Assembly: GCA_033439685.1 (NCBI GenBank)
Contig: JAUEDM010000002.1
Location: 3,596,001-3,660,000 of the forward strand
Origin: Apodospora peruviana
Lineage: Eukaryota > Ascomycota > Sordariomycetes > Sordariales > Lasiosphaeriaceae
Direction: 5' to 3'
DNA: 64,000 bases
The notes beneath the pieces are model-generated. The model worked only from the letters and a program-made list of their open reading frames with translations, was not told the origin of the DNA and made no database searches. Each line of letters begins with the position of its first letter. Position 1 is the stretch's first letter. A program made the position numbers and the translations under genes. Positions 35,345 through 45,476 of this stretch are shown piece by piece.

Positions 35345-37461
35345 ATGTCTTGGTTCCGCGGCCATAAACACCAGATAGCGGCAACCGCCTGTGGTGTTCT
35401 CCATTTCTTTGCGTTTGGTTATGGTAGGCAAAATAACCAGCTGATTACCTTGCGCATGTCGGCAATGCGCTAACAACCGTGTATCCTTCAGATCAGGGTC
35501 TTATGGATGGCCTTTTTACCGTCGAATCCTTCCTGGCACGTTTCCCCGATATCAACCCCAGGGAGCCTGGAATCTCCTCCAACGAGGCAAAGGAGCGCTC
35601 CTTGTGGCAAGGTCAGTCTTGGACCTTTCATCTTCTCTCGGGTGATGCCGTCTAACAACATGTTTAGGTTTCACTGCCGAGTCTTACGCCCTCGGCTTTT
35701 TCGCTACCTGCTTCTTCTTGGTTTTCTGTAGAGATGGCAAGAGTCGAAGATATCTGATTCAAGTCTATGCGGCTCTCTCGGTGGTCGGAGTTGGTCTTCA
35801 AGCCGGCGCCACTAGTTTGCCCCTGTTCATCGTGGGCAGGGTCGTCACTGGGATTGGCAACGGCGGGGCCACATGCGCTGTTCGTCTCGCTTTTCTGTCC
35901 CTCACCGTCCGCTATCTGTTACTTACGGAGCTGTCCTAGGTACCTGTATGGCAATCCGAGATCTCGAGACCGAACAAGCGTGGTAAAATCATCACGTTAA
36001 AAGGCACCTCGATGGCCTGTGGTCGCATGCTCAGCGATTTTCTCACCATCATGCTCAGCCAGGCTTCCGGTTCAGCGGCCTGGCGACTCCAAATCGCCGT
36101 GCAAGCTATCCCATCCCTCGCGGGCGGGATCTACTGCTTTTTCCTTCCCGAGTCACCGCACTGGATGCTCGTCAAGGGATATCATGGTCGACAGACTCGA
36201 AACAAGAAAATGATGGCCATACTCGAAAACGTGCAGCAGGACGACAATTCACTCCACTTGGAGCTCGATTCTATGAAGCATGCTCGCGATTTCATGCCCA
36301 CGAATGCGAATGTCAAGGACCTTTAGAAACTGGACGCGAACCGCAGGGTACACCGAGTACTTCTTGGCATCTTCAGCCATATATTTCAGCATATGTCGGG
36401 TGGCAAACTCCTCCAAAGTTACGTCCCTACCGTTTGTAACGACAGGGGAATGGATTTCTTCATGTTCAAACTGACCGCAGCCTTCATCGGCCGCTGGTGT
36501 TTTGCTTCTTCGTGGCTGGCGGCCTTCCTGATCGATTTAGTCGGACGTCGCAAGCTCATGCTGCTGGGCTCGGTGGGACAGGCCATCGTCATGGCTATCC
36601 TTGCCGGTGGCCGCACGCAAAGTGGGCACTGGTGGCAAGTGGTCAAGCTCGTGCTCATCGCCAGCTTCTACAGCTTCCTTTCTGTGGGCTGGCTGGGTAT
36701 GAGCTGGCTCTACGCGGCTGAAGTCATGCCTCGGAGACTCCGAATGCGCGCGACTGCCCTGTCAACCTCGGCCTCCTGGCTAGTCAACTTCATGATGACC
36801 ATGGTCCGTATTCCTCCCTTTCCTCATGTACGTGTCATCCTTGAACTATTTCTGACTGCTCCTTCAGATAACCCCTTATGCTAACCAAACTCTTGGCATT
36901 TGGGTTTTCTTCACCTTCGCCTTGTTCAATGTCTATATCGCGTTACTCATATGGCTCTTCCTCCCCGAAACGGCACCCCGACCGTTGGAAGAGATGGATC
37001 TGATATTTCACCGCGCCCATACCAGTTACAGCTCGCGAGCAGCGTGGCGCAATGCGCCCCAGGCAGTAAAAGCGACAAGATCGTACCACAAGGGTGGAAA
37101 GCTCAATAAGTCCAACTATAATGAGGGCATTGAAAGGAAACTGCAGGGAAGATCAACGGAAGAGGGGATGGCGGAGTCATCGACCGAGTCAGTCACGAGG
37201 TTGGAAGAACACGGCCAGATGAGAGACAAGAGAACCGGTTTATTGGACGAGGCTGAGAGCTATTATGCCATGAATCTGGAGGAACTTCAGGCACACGAAG
37301 AGCGCAAAGCTATCCCCGCAGCCTTAGAAGAAAATGCGGCATTTGGAGAGGGCGCAGATCAACCTACCCTGGAGGTCCAGAGTTTGTCCCTTGGCTCGAT
37401 CCGACGCCGATCATGTGATGGTGCCCAGAGCGAGCCTCATCCTGGTGCGCGGAATGACTAG
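35345..37461 (+). CDS. MFS sugar transporter, interrupted by an in-frame TAG
   Basis: This is a sugar-porter family transporter of the plasma membrane. Exons are 35345-35423, 35492-35611, 35668-35879, 35940-36803 and 36868-37461, all GT-AG with frame kept. Motifs in order are GYDQGLMDGL in helix 1, GRVVTGIGNG, PVWQSEISRPNKRG, LPESPHWM, DLVGRRK and LPETAPRPLEEMD. An in-frame TAG at 36324-36326 falls in the cytoplasmic loop, between VKDL and KLDANRRVHRVLLG, which is conserved on both sides. A 96-nt in-frame removal (36231-36326, GTGCAG...TTTAG) would avoid it, but the donor is weak and conserved loop residues would be lost. The gene is therefore either a recent pseudogene or alternatively spliced. 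The long C-terminal tail ends at TAG 37459-37461. Confidence 0.65.
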
Positions 37462-38376
37462 GAGCAACCTGATACGGAACCTAAGGCACCAGGATCCAAA
37501 TGGAAGGAGAGGGAGAAAGTTGTCGAGCGGTTCCCTTCTGGCGCGAGCACAGCCATACTAGAGGAGGAACCCAGAGCATCAGGATCCAAAGGGAAGGACA
37601 AAGAGAAAGAGATCGCGCGGTTTCCCTTTAACTCAGGCCCAGGCGTCTTATCATCTAATGATCACAGCCACTTTTATTCTGCGACTCCGATTCAGCGTGC
37701 GATGGATTCAAGTTTAAGATACGAATCAGCACCGGGGATAGACCCGGGGCCGTCAAGATGGGGTCCGCGGATACAGGATCCAGGTTCGGCAGACAAATCG
37801 GCGAACCTACCGACTGGTAAGATAAAGAAATATCAGTCACTGGGCACACTGCCCGTGGATTGTATTGCTCTGGATCAGGAGGATCAGGTCAACTTCGAGC
37901 CCGAACCCGTTCTGGACCGCCTCATTACAGGGCGTGATGACCTCCGAATGGCCATCAACTCCCTGCAACGTCTGCCCCCACGGGCAGTATGGCAGGGTCA
38001 GCAAGAAGAACGCACCAAGGAACTCTGGGACTGGGATAGCCAGTGGGACAAGAACGTGGGGAGTGAGGGTTTGGCAATGAAATATCGGATTATTCAGCTT
38101 GGAAAGACTTGGGGTGAGGGTTGGCGGCATGGACAAAACTCGACGGGCCTGATGAGAGCTACGGAGCGTGAGCTTTCGCGAACTATTCGACAACTCGAAA
38201 GACTCATAGAGACTGGTAGTTGGAGATGGAAATCGGGGGAGCAGAGCCATTTGACTGGACGTTTCCATTTGGCACCATCGGTCTACCTTTGGCTCGATGT
38301 CCACAATGGAATTTTGGGGAAATTCAAACTAGGGTATTATCCGTTCCGGAGACGGAGTGAGAGATCCAAGCTTTGA
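37462..38376 (+). CDS. 304-codon ORF in frame with the transporter, after its TAG
   Basis: After the transporter's TAG the same frame stays open for 304 codons to 38376; the first ATG is at 37702 (224 residues). The part before that ATG looks coding, because it contains a 30-codon repeat kept in frame (GSKWKEREKVVERFPSG and GSKGKDKEKEIARFPFN). The ATG-started part is hydrophilic and Trp/Arg-rich (LWDWDSQWDKNVGSEG, TERELSRTIRQLERLIETG). I recognise no domain. It may be a separate gene, or the lost C-terminal extension of the transporter cut off by a nonsense change. Confidence 0.5.
   Translation, partial: EQPDTEPKAPGSKWKEREKVVERFPSGASTAILEEEPRASGSKGKDKEKEIARFPFNSGPGVLSSNDHSHFYSATPIQRAMDSSLRYESAPGIDPGPSRWGPRIQDPGSADKSANLPTGKIKKYQSLGTLPVDCIALDQEDQVNFEPEPVLDRLITGRDDLRMAINSLQRLPPRAVWQGQQEERTKELWDWDSQWDKNVGSEGLAMKYRIIQLGKTWGEGWRHGQNSTGLMRATERELSRTIRQLERLIETGSWRWKSGEQSHLTGRFHLAPSVYLWLDVHNGILGKFKLGYYPFRRRSERSKL
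37472..37640 (+). repeat. 90-bp imperfect tandem repeat kept in frame
   Basis: Two copies, anchored by AGGATCCAAA at 37491 and 37581, have a period of 90 bp (30 codons). They differ by substitutions without frame loss. Confidence 0.75.
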
Positions 38377-38949
38377 ATGATGGAGGTGGGTGTTTCTATT
38401 GAACTCTAGCAGCGGAGATATTGTTGTTCAACGACCAGCGATAAGTTGGGACAGGATAAGTGGGATATGGTTCAGAAAGCCTTTACATCATGTCGTTCCT
38501 TCGAACTCGGTTTGAAAATCGTTTGCTTATGTTGAGTGTGCAATTAGACGACGAATATGGCCGTCTTATCTGAGACAAAATTTTCCATCCCGACGAGGAC
38601 TCGGAACTCCCGAGTCCCGACGCCGAAACGCCACGAGACCGACGTAGACTGGTCTCTTTGTTGTCCCTCCAATTATGAGCCAAGAAAAGCACAAAGAGGA
38701 CTTTCTAAACAATGGACTTGTCAAGTTAATCAAAGGAACAATGGCATCATTACGACAATGGCATTATTATGGATACAGATGTAGTCAAAGAAGGGGATCT
38801 ATATGAGCAGACTGCCACCGCCGCTTCAACAATAACCTAGGTATAGGATATCAATCTTGAATTAAATATCGAAACTACCAAACACCATTAACATCGACAA
38901 ACTCAACAACTATACATAAGCAAGTCAATTTCTTTATACCATATTAATC
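38377..38949. other. intergenic, no gene seen
   Basis: This spacer holds no supported ORF. An AACCTAGGTATA motif lies near 38835, just upstream of the next gene. Confidence 0.5.
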
Positions 38950-39519
38950 ATGTCTAATTATGACATCAGCACCGTACCTAACGTCGAGGACAAAGGGTAC
39001 ATTGTCGAGAAGGTAGGCAAGGACGGCGCCGACGACGTCTTAATAATCAGCTCCGACGCTGTCTACGTGGCCAAGCTCCCGACCAACAAGGACGAAGGTT
39101 CCGTTACCATGGACGACGCCAGATTGAAGAGGGACGAAAACCACCCGGGCAACCCCAAGGGCAAGGGCAGCCGTGCCCGGCTGTGGGAGATGCAGGCGAC
39201 CGTGGCCTTCCACAAGAGCGGGATGAAGCCTGGGGACGTCGAGCTGCTGCGTGCGGAGCAGGTCGAGGAGACGCGAAGCACGGCCCTGGCTGATTGGTCC
39301 CGCGAGCAGATAGGTGTTGAGTTAGACTTTGCGGTAAGGAAGGACTCGACCGGGATCGAGAGGCAAGTGTTCGATGCTAACCTCAAGTACTCGGGTCTCG
39401 GCCAGAACGCGCAGGCGTTTCTCGCAAAGGTGGGTATTGCTGAAAAAGAGGTCAAGGAGATCTGTGTCGGTCCTGGTGCGGCTGACAATGATTTTAATTA
39501 TACCTTTTTTGTTGGTTAA
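38950..39519 (+). CDS. uncharacterised 189-residue protein
   Basis: This intronless ORF (MSNYDISTVPNVEDKGYIVE...) ends in FNYTFFVG and a TAA. I do not recognise a domain. It has no signal peptide or membrane segment and is charged and soluble in character, with the Lys-rich stretch NPKGKGSRARLWEMQ in the middle. The ATG has an ATCATGT context after an A-rich leader. The clean long frame, codon usage and balanced composition support coding. Neighbours give no hint of function. Confidence 0.7.
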   Translation: MSNYDISTVPNVEDKGYIVEKVGKDGADDVLIISSDAVYVAKLPTNKDEGSVTMDDARLKRDENHPGNPKGKGSRARLWEMQATVAFHKSGMKPGDVELLRAEQVEETRSTALADWSREQIGVELDFAVRKDSTGIERQVFDANLKYSGLGQNAQAFLAKVGIAEKEVKEICVGPGAADNDFNYTFFVG

Positions 39520-40236
39520 AAACGCCGGATCGTTTTTATGCCTTGACAGTAAGTGTATTCCCTAGTAAGATGCTGGGATAACTACCTATTTATACACGAA
39601 TTGTCCCTGGAGTTAATAAAAAATAATGCATTGGAATTCGGCTCGAGTTTTTCGAAAAACGTCTTTATGGGCTGGTTTAGCTTTGACTTTCTTGAATTTT
39701 GTCGTAACTGTGAAGAACTACCTTAGTTAAGGTATTTTATAGAAGTAGGGTAAAGAACTAGGTAGTGAGAGTTACTAGTAGTCATTCTTTCTTAGTCAGG
39801 TGTCTCCCTTACCGTAGCTCGGTGTGAATAAAGCTCTCGGGAAAAGATGATCTGGTGAGTCTTTCGGCAACTTGAAGTTGTTCTGTTCTTCTAATGTCAC
39901 ATCAGCTCAATGTTGACCCCTCCGTATCCCCGGGTCTCGCGGCATTCCCAGCACATATAATTAAGGTCCCATTTGTGTCCCGTCTTCCCCAGGTTTTGTG
40001 GCTCTTGGGTAAATACCACGATCGTTGTATACTAAATGCCCGATGCTGGTACCTGACTTGGTGCACGGCTAAAGTGGCACCCTCCCGGCCGAGTCATTAA
40101 CACGGCAAATTAATATTTCGGGCAATCATCGTCCGTTCTCCATAATGTTGGCATACAAAAGGGAAGTGACCAAAAGTCATGTCTGCGTCGTTGTTCTGTC
40201 TCTTGGCGTCCGCGAACACTTGAATCCCCTTTAGAA
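39520..40236. other. intergenic, no gene seen
   Basis: This is an AT-rich spacer with several GGTA/TACC-type short motifs (for example near 39720-39770). No coding or RNA feature was recognised. Confidence 0.5.
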
Positions 40237-41714
40237 ATGTTTTCCTCTGGGAGTGTTAGCACAATGGTGAGGCCAATTGGGCTTGCGGCCCTCTTGTTCC
40301 TGTCGAGGTTGGCTTCCGCTGCACCTACGACGGCGGACTTGAAAGCAGCCACCACAGACGATGTACTTGCTCTCAGGGACGCTGCCGCTGCAGCGGCGGA
40401 CGATTACCACTGGGTCGACACGTGGACGTCGATGCCGCAGCTCGTCGAGTCGAGCAACATGCCCCCGTCGCCTTATGTAAGTACCTTCCTCTCATCGTTT
40501 CATACGAACATAAAACAAACCAGATTGCTAACCAGAAGACAAAAGTCGAGCGGAGGCGTATTCAAAGACGCCACCCTCCGGCAGACCCTGCACCTAACCC
40601 TCGGCGCCGAACGCTTGCGCATCCAGATCAGCAACACGTTTGGCGGGTCCGACTTGCCTATCACAGCGGCATCCATCGCCTTCCCGACGGGGGGAAAAGC
40701 GGGCGTGGCGGGCATCGATACCGCTTCCCTGAAGCAGCTGACCTTCAAGGGCGGCGCCGAGTCCATCACCATCCCCCGTGGTCAGGTCGCGTACACGGAC
40801 CCGGTGGACTTCAAGGCCGACGCGGGGACTATGATTACCGTCAGCCTGTACTCCAAGGCTGGACAGTCGGGCAGTAGTATTACTGGCCATCCGGGGAGCA
40901 GAACGACTTCACACATGGCGACGGGTAACAAGGTCAACGAGACGACTATTTCTGGCGCCAATACCAAGCATTGGTACTTTGTCAGTGCCGTGGAAGCGTG
41001 GGCACCGGCGAACGCGAGCGCGTTTATTATCTTGGGGGATAGTATTACTGATGGGAGGGGAAGCACGGATGATGCGAATAACCGGTTCGTCACACCCAAT
41101 GTCTTGTCCAAAGGCAACAAGATAGGTTGCTGATCAACGTGTGCGGTAGATGGCCCGATCTCCTCCACGCGCGGATGCTAAAAGCCGGCATCACCAACAT
41201 CGGGGTCAACAACCAAGCAGCAGGCGGCAACACGGTCCTGTCCGGCGGCCTCGGCCCGACTCTTCTCAGCCGGTACAAGCGTGACGCGATCCAGCAGGCC
41301 GGAGTCAAATACGTTTTGATCTTCGAGGGCGTCAACGACATCGGTGGGGGCGGCACCGACTCGGGATCCCAGAACGGGATCGGAAGCAGGCTCCAGGACG
41401 CATTTAAACAAATTGCCAACGACTGCAAGGCGGCCGGCATTAAAGTCTTCGCGGCCTCCATCACCCCCTTTGGGGGAAGCGGGCAGAGCTACTCAAACCC
41501 GACGCGGGAGCAGACTAGAGTGAAAGTGAACAACTGGATCAAGTCGAATGTCGGTACCCTCTTTGACGGCTTCGTGGACTTGAGTAAGGCGATTGGGGAT
41601 GCTGGGAACCCGAGCCAGATGGCCAAGACGTACGACGGGGGTGATCATTTGCATCCTAATCCTGCGGGCATGCAGGCGCTTGCTGATGGGTTCGATTTGG
41701 CCTTATTTAAGTAG
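40237..41714 (+). CDS. secreted SGNH/GDSL esterase
   Basis: This is a secreted SGNH-hydrolase family esterase of about 447 residues, probably removing acyl groups from a carbohydrate or similar substrate. Exons are 40237-40476, 40546-41084 and 41150-41714 (GT-AG). Intron 1 is 69 nt, free of stops and a multiple of three, so retention would keep the frame. A signal peptide ends LASA; the second ATG at 40264 (better context, shorter n-region) is an equally good start. An N-terminal beta-sandwich region (RQTLHLTLGAERLRIQISN, TSHPGSRTTS-like) precedes the hydrolase. Block I is ILGDSITDGRG with the Ser, then NQAAGGNT with the Gly, EGVNDIG with the Asn, and GDHLHPN with the Asp and His. Confidence 0.9.
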
Positions 41715-42483
41715 AATAGGTACGGCCGGTTGGGGTCAAGGTGGGAAGGTGTGTTGTTGGTTTGGGTGTTGTGGTGGAGGTGAAGGGTTGAGAAGGGGGC
41801 TTCAGGCGAGAAAAAGGGGTACGAGACTCGGTTGAGGATGGGTTGGGATTGACGGCCGATGGTTTGGAAAATCAGGTAGTATTAGAGCTAGCGATTAGGA
41901 AATGTCAATACACTGTAAAGGATAAAAAATTGGGACGGCTTTGTGAAATTTGTGTACGGAATATTCACTATTGTGTACTGAGCTTGTCCCCTGATTGGTA
42001 GCTGGGCCAACTCTCAGGGGAAGCCAAGGACGCAAAACAAAGTCTGCTCCAGCAGTTTCTCAGTTATCGCGACCATGCCATGGTGCTTCGAGAAATCAGT
42101 AGCGTGGATCAAGGAAAGAAAGAAACCACGGTGGTTCTCGTACAGAACGTTCACAATAAGCTCTCGTCGACACACTGGCGTGTAAACATGTGGAGTTGAA
42201 GATAATGGTAAAAAAGGGGGGAAAAAATTGACTCTTTTGTTTTCGAAAAGCTCATTAGAAATGTCATTGTCCTCCACCAGCCCTCAAACAGAAAGAATGA
42301 CTGCAGAACTTGGAGCTATGGGGCTCAGCATGCGTTGCCTTGTAGAAAAGGAAGAGAAAAAAAGTATGATCACTCGAAGCTTTCCTGCTAAGGTACAATC
42401 TGGTATCCTGCCCGCCCGTAAAACGCCGTGTAAAAGACCAATCCAGACTCCGTTTGCTGTAAACATATGGTACAATTGGTTCC
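41715..42483. other. convergent spacer, no gene seen
   Basis: This spacer lies between the esterase and the uncharacterised minus-strand gene. The first 120 bp are G-rich and the rest AT-rich. Nothing else was recognised. Confidence 0.5.
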
Positions 42484-43284
42484 CTACAATGCCAGAACCT
42501 CAAATATGCTGCTCATGTTGTCTGTTGGCTCCGTCACCGTTTTGCCCAGGGCAAAGTGCGGCGGTAATCTTGTGGGTGTTGGTTCGAGCAGATCGAGGCC
42601 CGGAGAAGAGTCGTTTTCCAGCTCTCTGGTAGAGAAAGGAGAGAACATGCCAAAGCGCGGAGACGCTCTGGGTGGGGTGACAGGCGAAGGAGTGGCTGTC
42701 GTGGTGGCTGAGCTGGGCGTGTCGTCAGACAGGTAGGCCAGGAGTAACTCGTGGAGCTCGGCTGTTGCGGTAGGCGAGAGGAAGAGTGGGCGACTGATTC
42801 TTTTGTATCCGCGAGGTCCGCGTGATTCGGATCGTTGCGAGACAGCCGTCTTTGGCCGGTCGTCTCGTGTGATGGTATTGGTGGGAGGAGACAAGGTCAA
42901 CGAGGGGCGAGCAGAGGATCGCTCAAGAGGCGGAAGCTCTGGTATGGATGGGCTTGCTGGCTGTTGTTGGGTTGAAGAAGGTGAAGCTGTCTTGGGACGG
43001 TAGCTTGGCTCGGGGGCAGACGATATTCTCTTGCTGTTCCGTCGTTCCAACTCGGCTTGTAGTGTCCTCATTGGCGAGGAAGAGCGGCCGAACTCGCGCC
43101 TTGGTTTTGGTTTTGGCTTGCCGGGGTCAAAGAGGGCAATTGCTTGGGAGACAGGCACATTGCTTGCCGTCGTGTGGTTGAGGTCATCGAGAAGGAGTGC
43201 TATCTGGTTGTCTTGCAGGTCTGCCAGCAGGTCGAAAACGCGGTCGACGGAGGACCGTGATCGGTGGTGGGATTTGGTTGGCAT
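42484..43284 (-). CDS. uncharacterised Ser/Pro-rich protein, 266 residues
   Basis: This is a single-exon gene. The N-terminus SSVDRVFDLLADLQDNQIAL is a well-formed amphipathic helix followed by LLLDDLNHTT; the middle is Ser/Pro-rich and probably disordered. A second ordered stretch SPTATAELHELLLAYLSDD lies near residue 180. I do not recognise the family. The pattern of two short helices joined by disorder suggests a scaffold or regulatory protein, which is only inference. The true ATG at 43284 opens the frame. Confidence 0.7.
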   Translation of the reverse strand: MPTKSHHRSRSSVDRVFDLLADLQDNQIALLLDDLNHTTASNVPVSQAIALFDPGKPKPKPRREFGRSSSPMRTLQAELERRNSKRISSAPEPSYRPKTASPSSTQQQPASPSIPELPPLERSSARPSLTLSPPTNTITRDDRPKTAVSQRSESRGPRGYKRISRPLFLSPTATAELHELLLAYLSDDTPSSATTTATPSPVTPPRASPRFGMFSPFSTRELENDSSPGLDLLEPTPTRLPPHFALGKTVTEPTDNMSSIFEVLAL

Positions 43285-45476
43285 CTTGTCGTGGCCGGTC
43301 GATGTGGTGGTGGTAATTAAGGATCGAAGAAAAAAGACAAGGACGAAAACGGACGAGACGAGACTGGCTAAGCCAAGACAGCGAGATTAAGGAAAGTACT
43401 TGTAGCGCACTGCTCAAGGTAAAGACAGAGTTATTAACTCGTTGCGAGCGCCATCGCGGTGCGGCGGTGTTTGGAGGAGGACGGACCGAGATAAAAAGAA
43501 GGAATGGATAAGTCGCGGGCTAATGACGGGTGCTCGGCAGAAATATGGATTTGGAGCTCGAGCATCACCTGGCAGAGCTGCCCGTTCAGGGACCCGGTAT
43601 AAATTGGACGCGTGCTCCCGGCTCCATGGTTGAAATCCACCAAAAACTGCACGCCAGCGGACGCGCATTGGCCCGAGTTGGGGAGCTGGTGTGAGGATTG
43701 GCAGGGGCTTGTGCGACCTCAATTGCGCTAGTGTTCGAGACGAGGGACCCCCTGTGGCTGCACTCCTGACGGCGCCCAGCACACTTTCCAGGTTCAAGCT
43801 CCCCGTTCCAAGGTTGACCTCAATGCTCCGGAGTGGCCCGTTTGCATGACGAAACATTGAAGGGATTCTCATTGTGATCAGTCACCCGCAAACGCTAATA
43901 ATCCGTGACACCAGACCATCGACGACCCAATTTCTGCAAAGACAAACAGATTCGCGACATGCCGAATTACCAGGTACCTACGGAGTAGTCGGAGTACTGT
44001 GGTACCTTATCCACCGCAAAATCAAGGAAGTTGGGATCAGGTACGGGGTTGTCGATATTGTATAAAAAAGAAAGGGGTGCCGAGACAAGTGTGCAGTCGA
44101 AAATCTGGAACGGGCACAGCAAACGGAAGGAATAGCCAATATCCGCACGACAAGGCGCATCTTATAGTTCATGTTTCAATTTCACCGAGCTTTTTGCTTC
44201 GTTTCGGCCCGTCGACCTCTTTCCCCAATCATGGCTCCTCTCCATCCGCACCATCCACACAATGCCTGGCAATACATGTCGGAGGCGCGACACCATGAAG
44301 CAGTACACTCATCAGGACTGCCTCAAGTATGTCGACTCTGTCAACATAACTGAGTGGGAACTCGACAGCAACTCTGAAAGTCTGTCCGAAACACCTGTCA
44401 TCCAATTTCCCACTCAAGTCAAGTCGAGTCTTGAACTGCGGGGAACTGAAGAGGACGAGCCACTGGATTTAAACATCGATTGCACCACCAAAACCCCGCG
44501 GTAGTTGCAGAGTGGTGCAGCCCTCAACACAATCACACAACGCACAACCACAACCCACGACGCCTCCATGCCACGTCACTCGCCATACCAAGACACAGGC
44601 CAAGAGCGCATACACGGGGCATGATGCATACATGTCCCAATACATAATCTAGCCAAGCTCACATGGAGGAAAAAGCCCGCTTAAAGCTCTTAATTTGAGT
44701 GCTGACAGTCCAGTCCGAAAGCAGAATCTGCCATGTGCTCCCTGTCATGCAGTCTTCCCAGCTCGATCCTCGCCGGCATCTCCTCGGTCCAGACGTCTGT
44801 ACATACCCAGATATCTTATACGTGTACGAAGCAGAACGATGACCGAGATCCCTTCCTCTTCTGCCTTCGGCGGCAGCTACCTAAGACATCAATCATCCCA
44901 AGTCCTCTATGCGCTGGCCACATCACCACACGCTAACCGATGTCGTGCAGACTGATGATTGTCGTGATGGTGTCCCGATTCCATCCGAGAAGCGGACTTA
45001 GTACCCGCCGCTTGTGCTGTGCGGGTCGTCCTTCACATCTTCCAATCACCTCTACATCTGCGTGTCCCATCCATCCTCATCGTTGATAAGTCGTGCTCAA
45101 AGGTGCTAGTGTGTCGACTAGTCTGCTGTCTGCCACTCGCACAACACGGAGCATCGAATCGCGAGTGGGCGTCGATACGCTAGGTCCAAAGCCATCATGC
45201 AGCAGCTAAAACAGGATATTATCCGTTTGGAGGAACTCACCTTTGACAGCGCCCCCCACAGCTGGTGTACAGAATCGTGGCCCCGAAGGATGCAGTAGCC
45301 CATATCGTTATGATGTTGTCCTCCCAATGCTCCCCTCGTTGTAAATATCAGGGAGGAGGAGAAGAGTGGCCCCTCCTCGACGATAGGTCCTGTCGTCCTC
45401 TGAACCTTCGACACTGCGAGCGACTTCGTACCCCTCAGGGACATACACTGTCATCATCTACAGTATCCGGCCCGCG
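43285..45476. other. intergenic, no gene supported
   Basis: This 2.2-kb spacer separates the divergent gene at 42484-43284 and the P450. A 152-codon ORF (43414-43872 minus) and an 80-codon ORF (44262-44504 plus) exist but have no domain or splice partner. A 5-kb scale search for homologous peptides would be needed to exclude small genes here. Confidence 0.4.

Noticed and set aside
43414..43872. 152-codon minus ORF with a true ATG
   Set aside because: No recognisable motif, biased Arg/Pro/Ser composition, and no neighbouring exon; not distinguishable from chance in GC-rich sequence.
44262..44504. 80-codon plus ORF
   Set aside because: Acidic low-information peptide without a domain or clear leader; support is too weak to call a gene.
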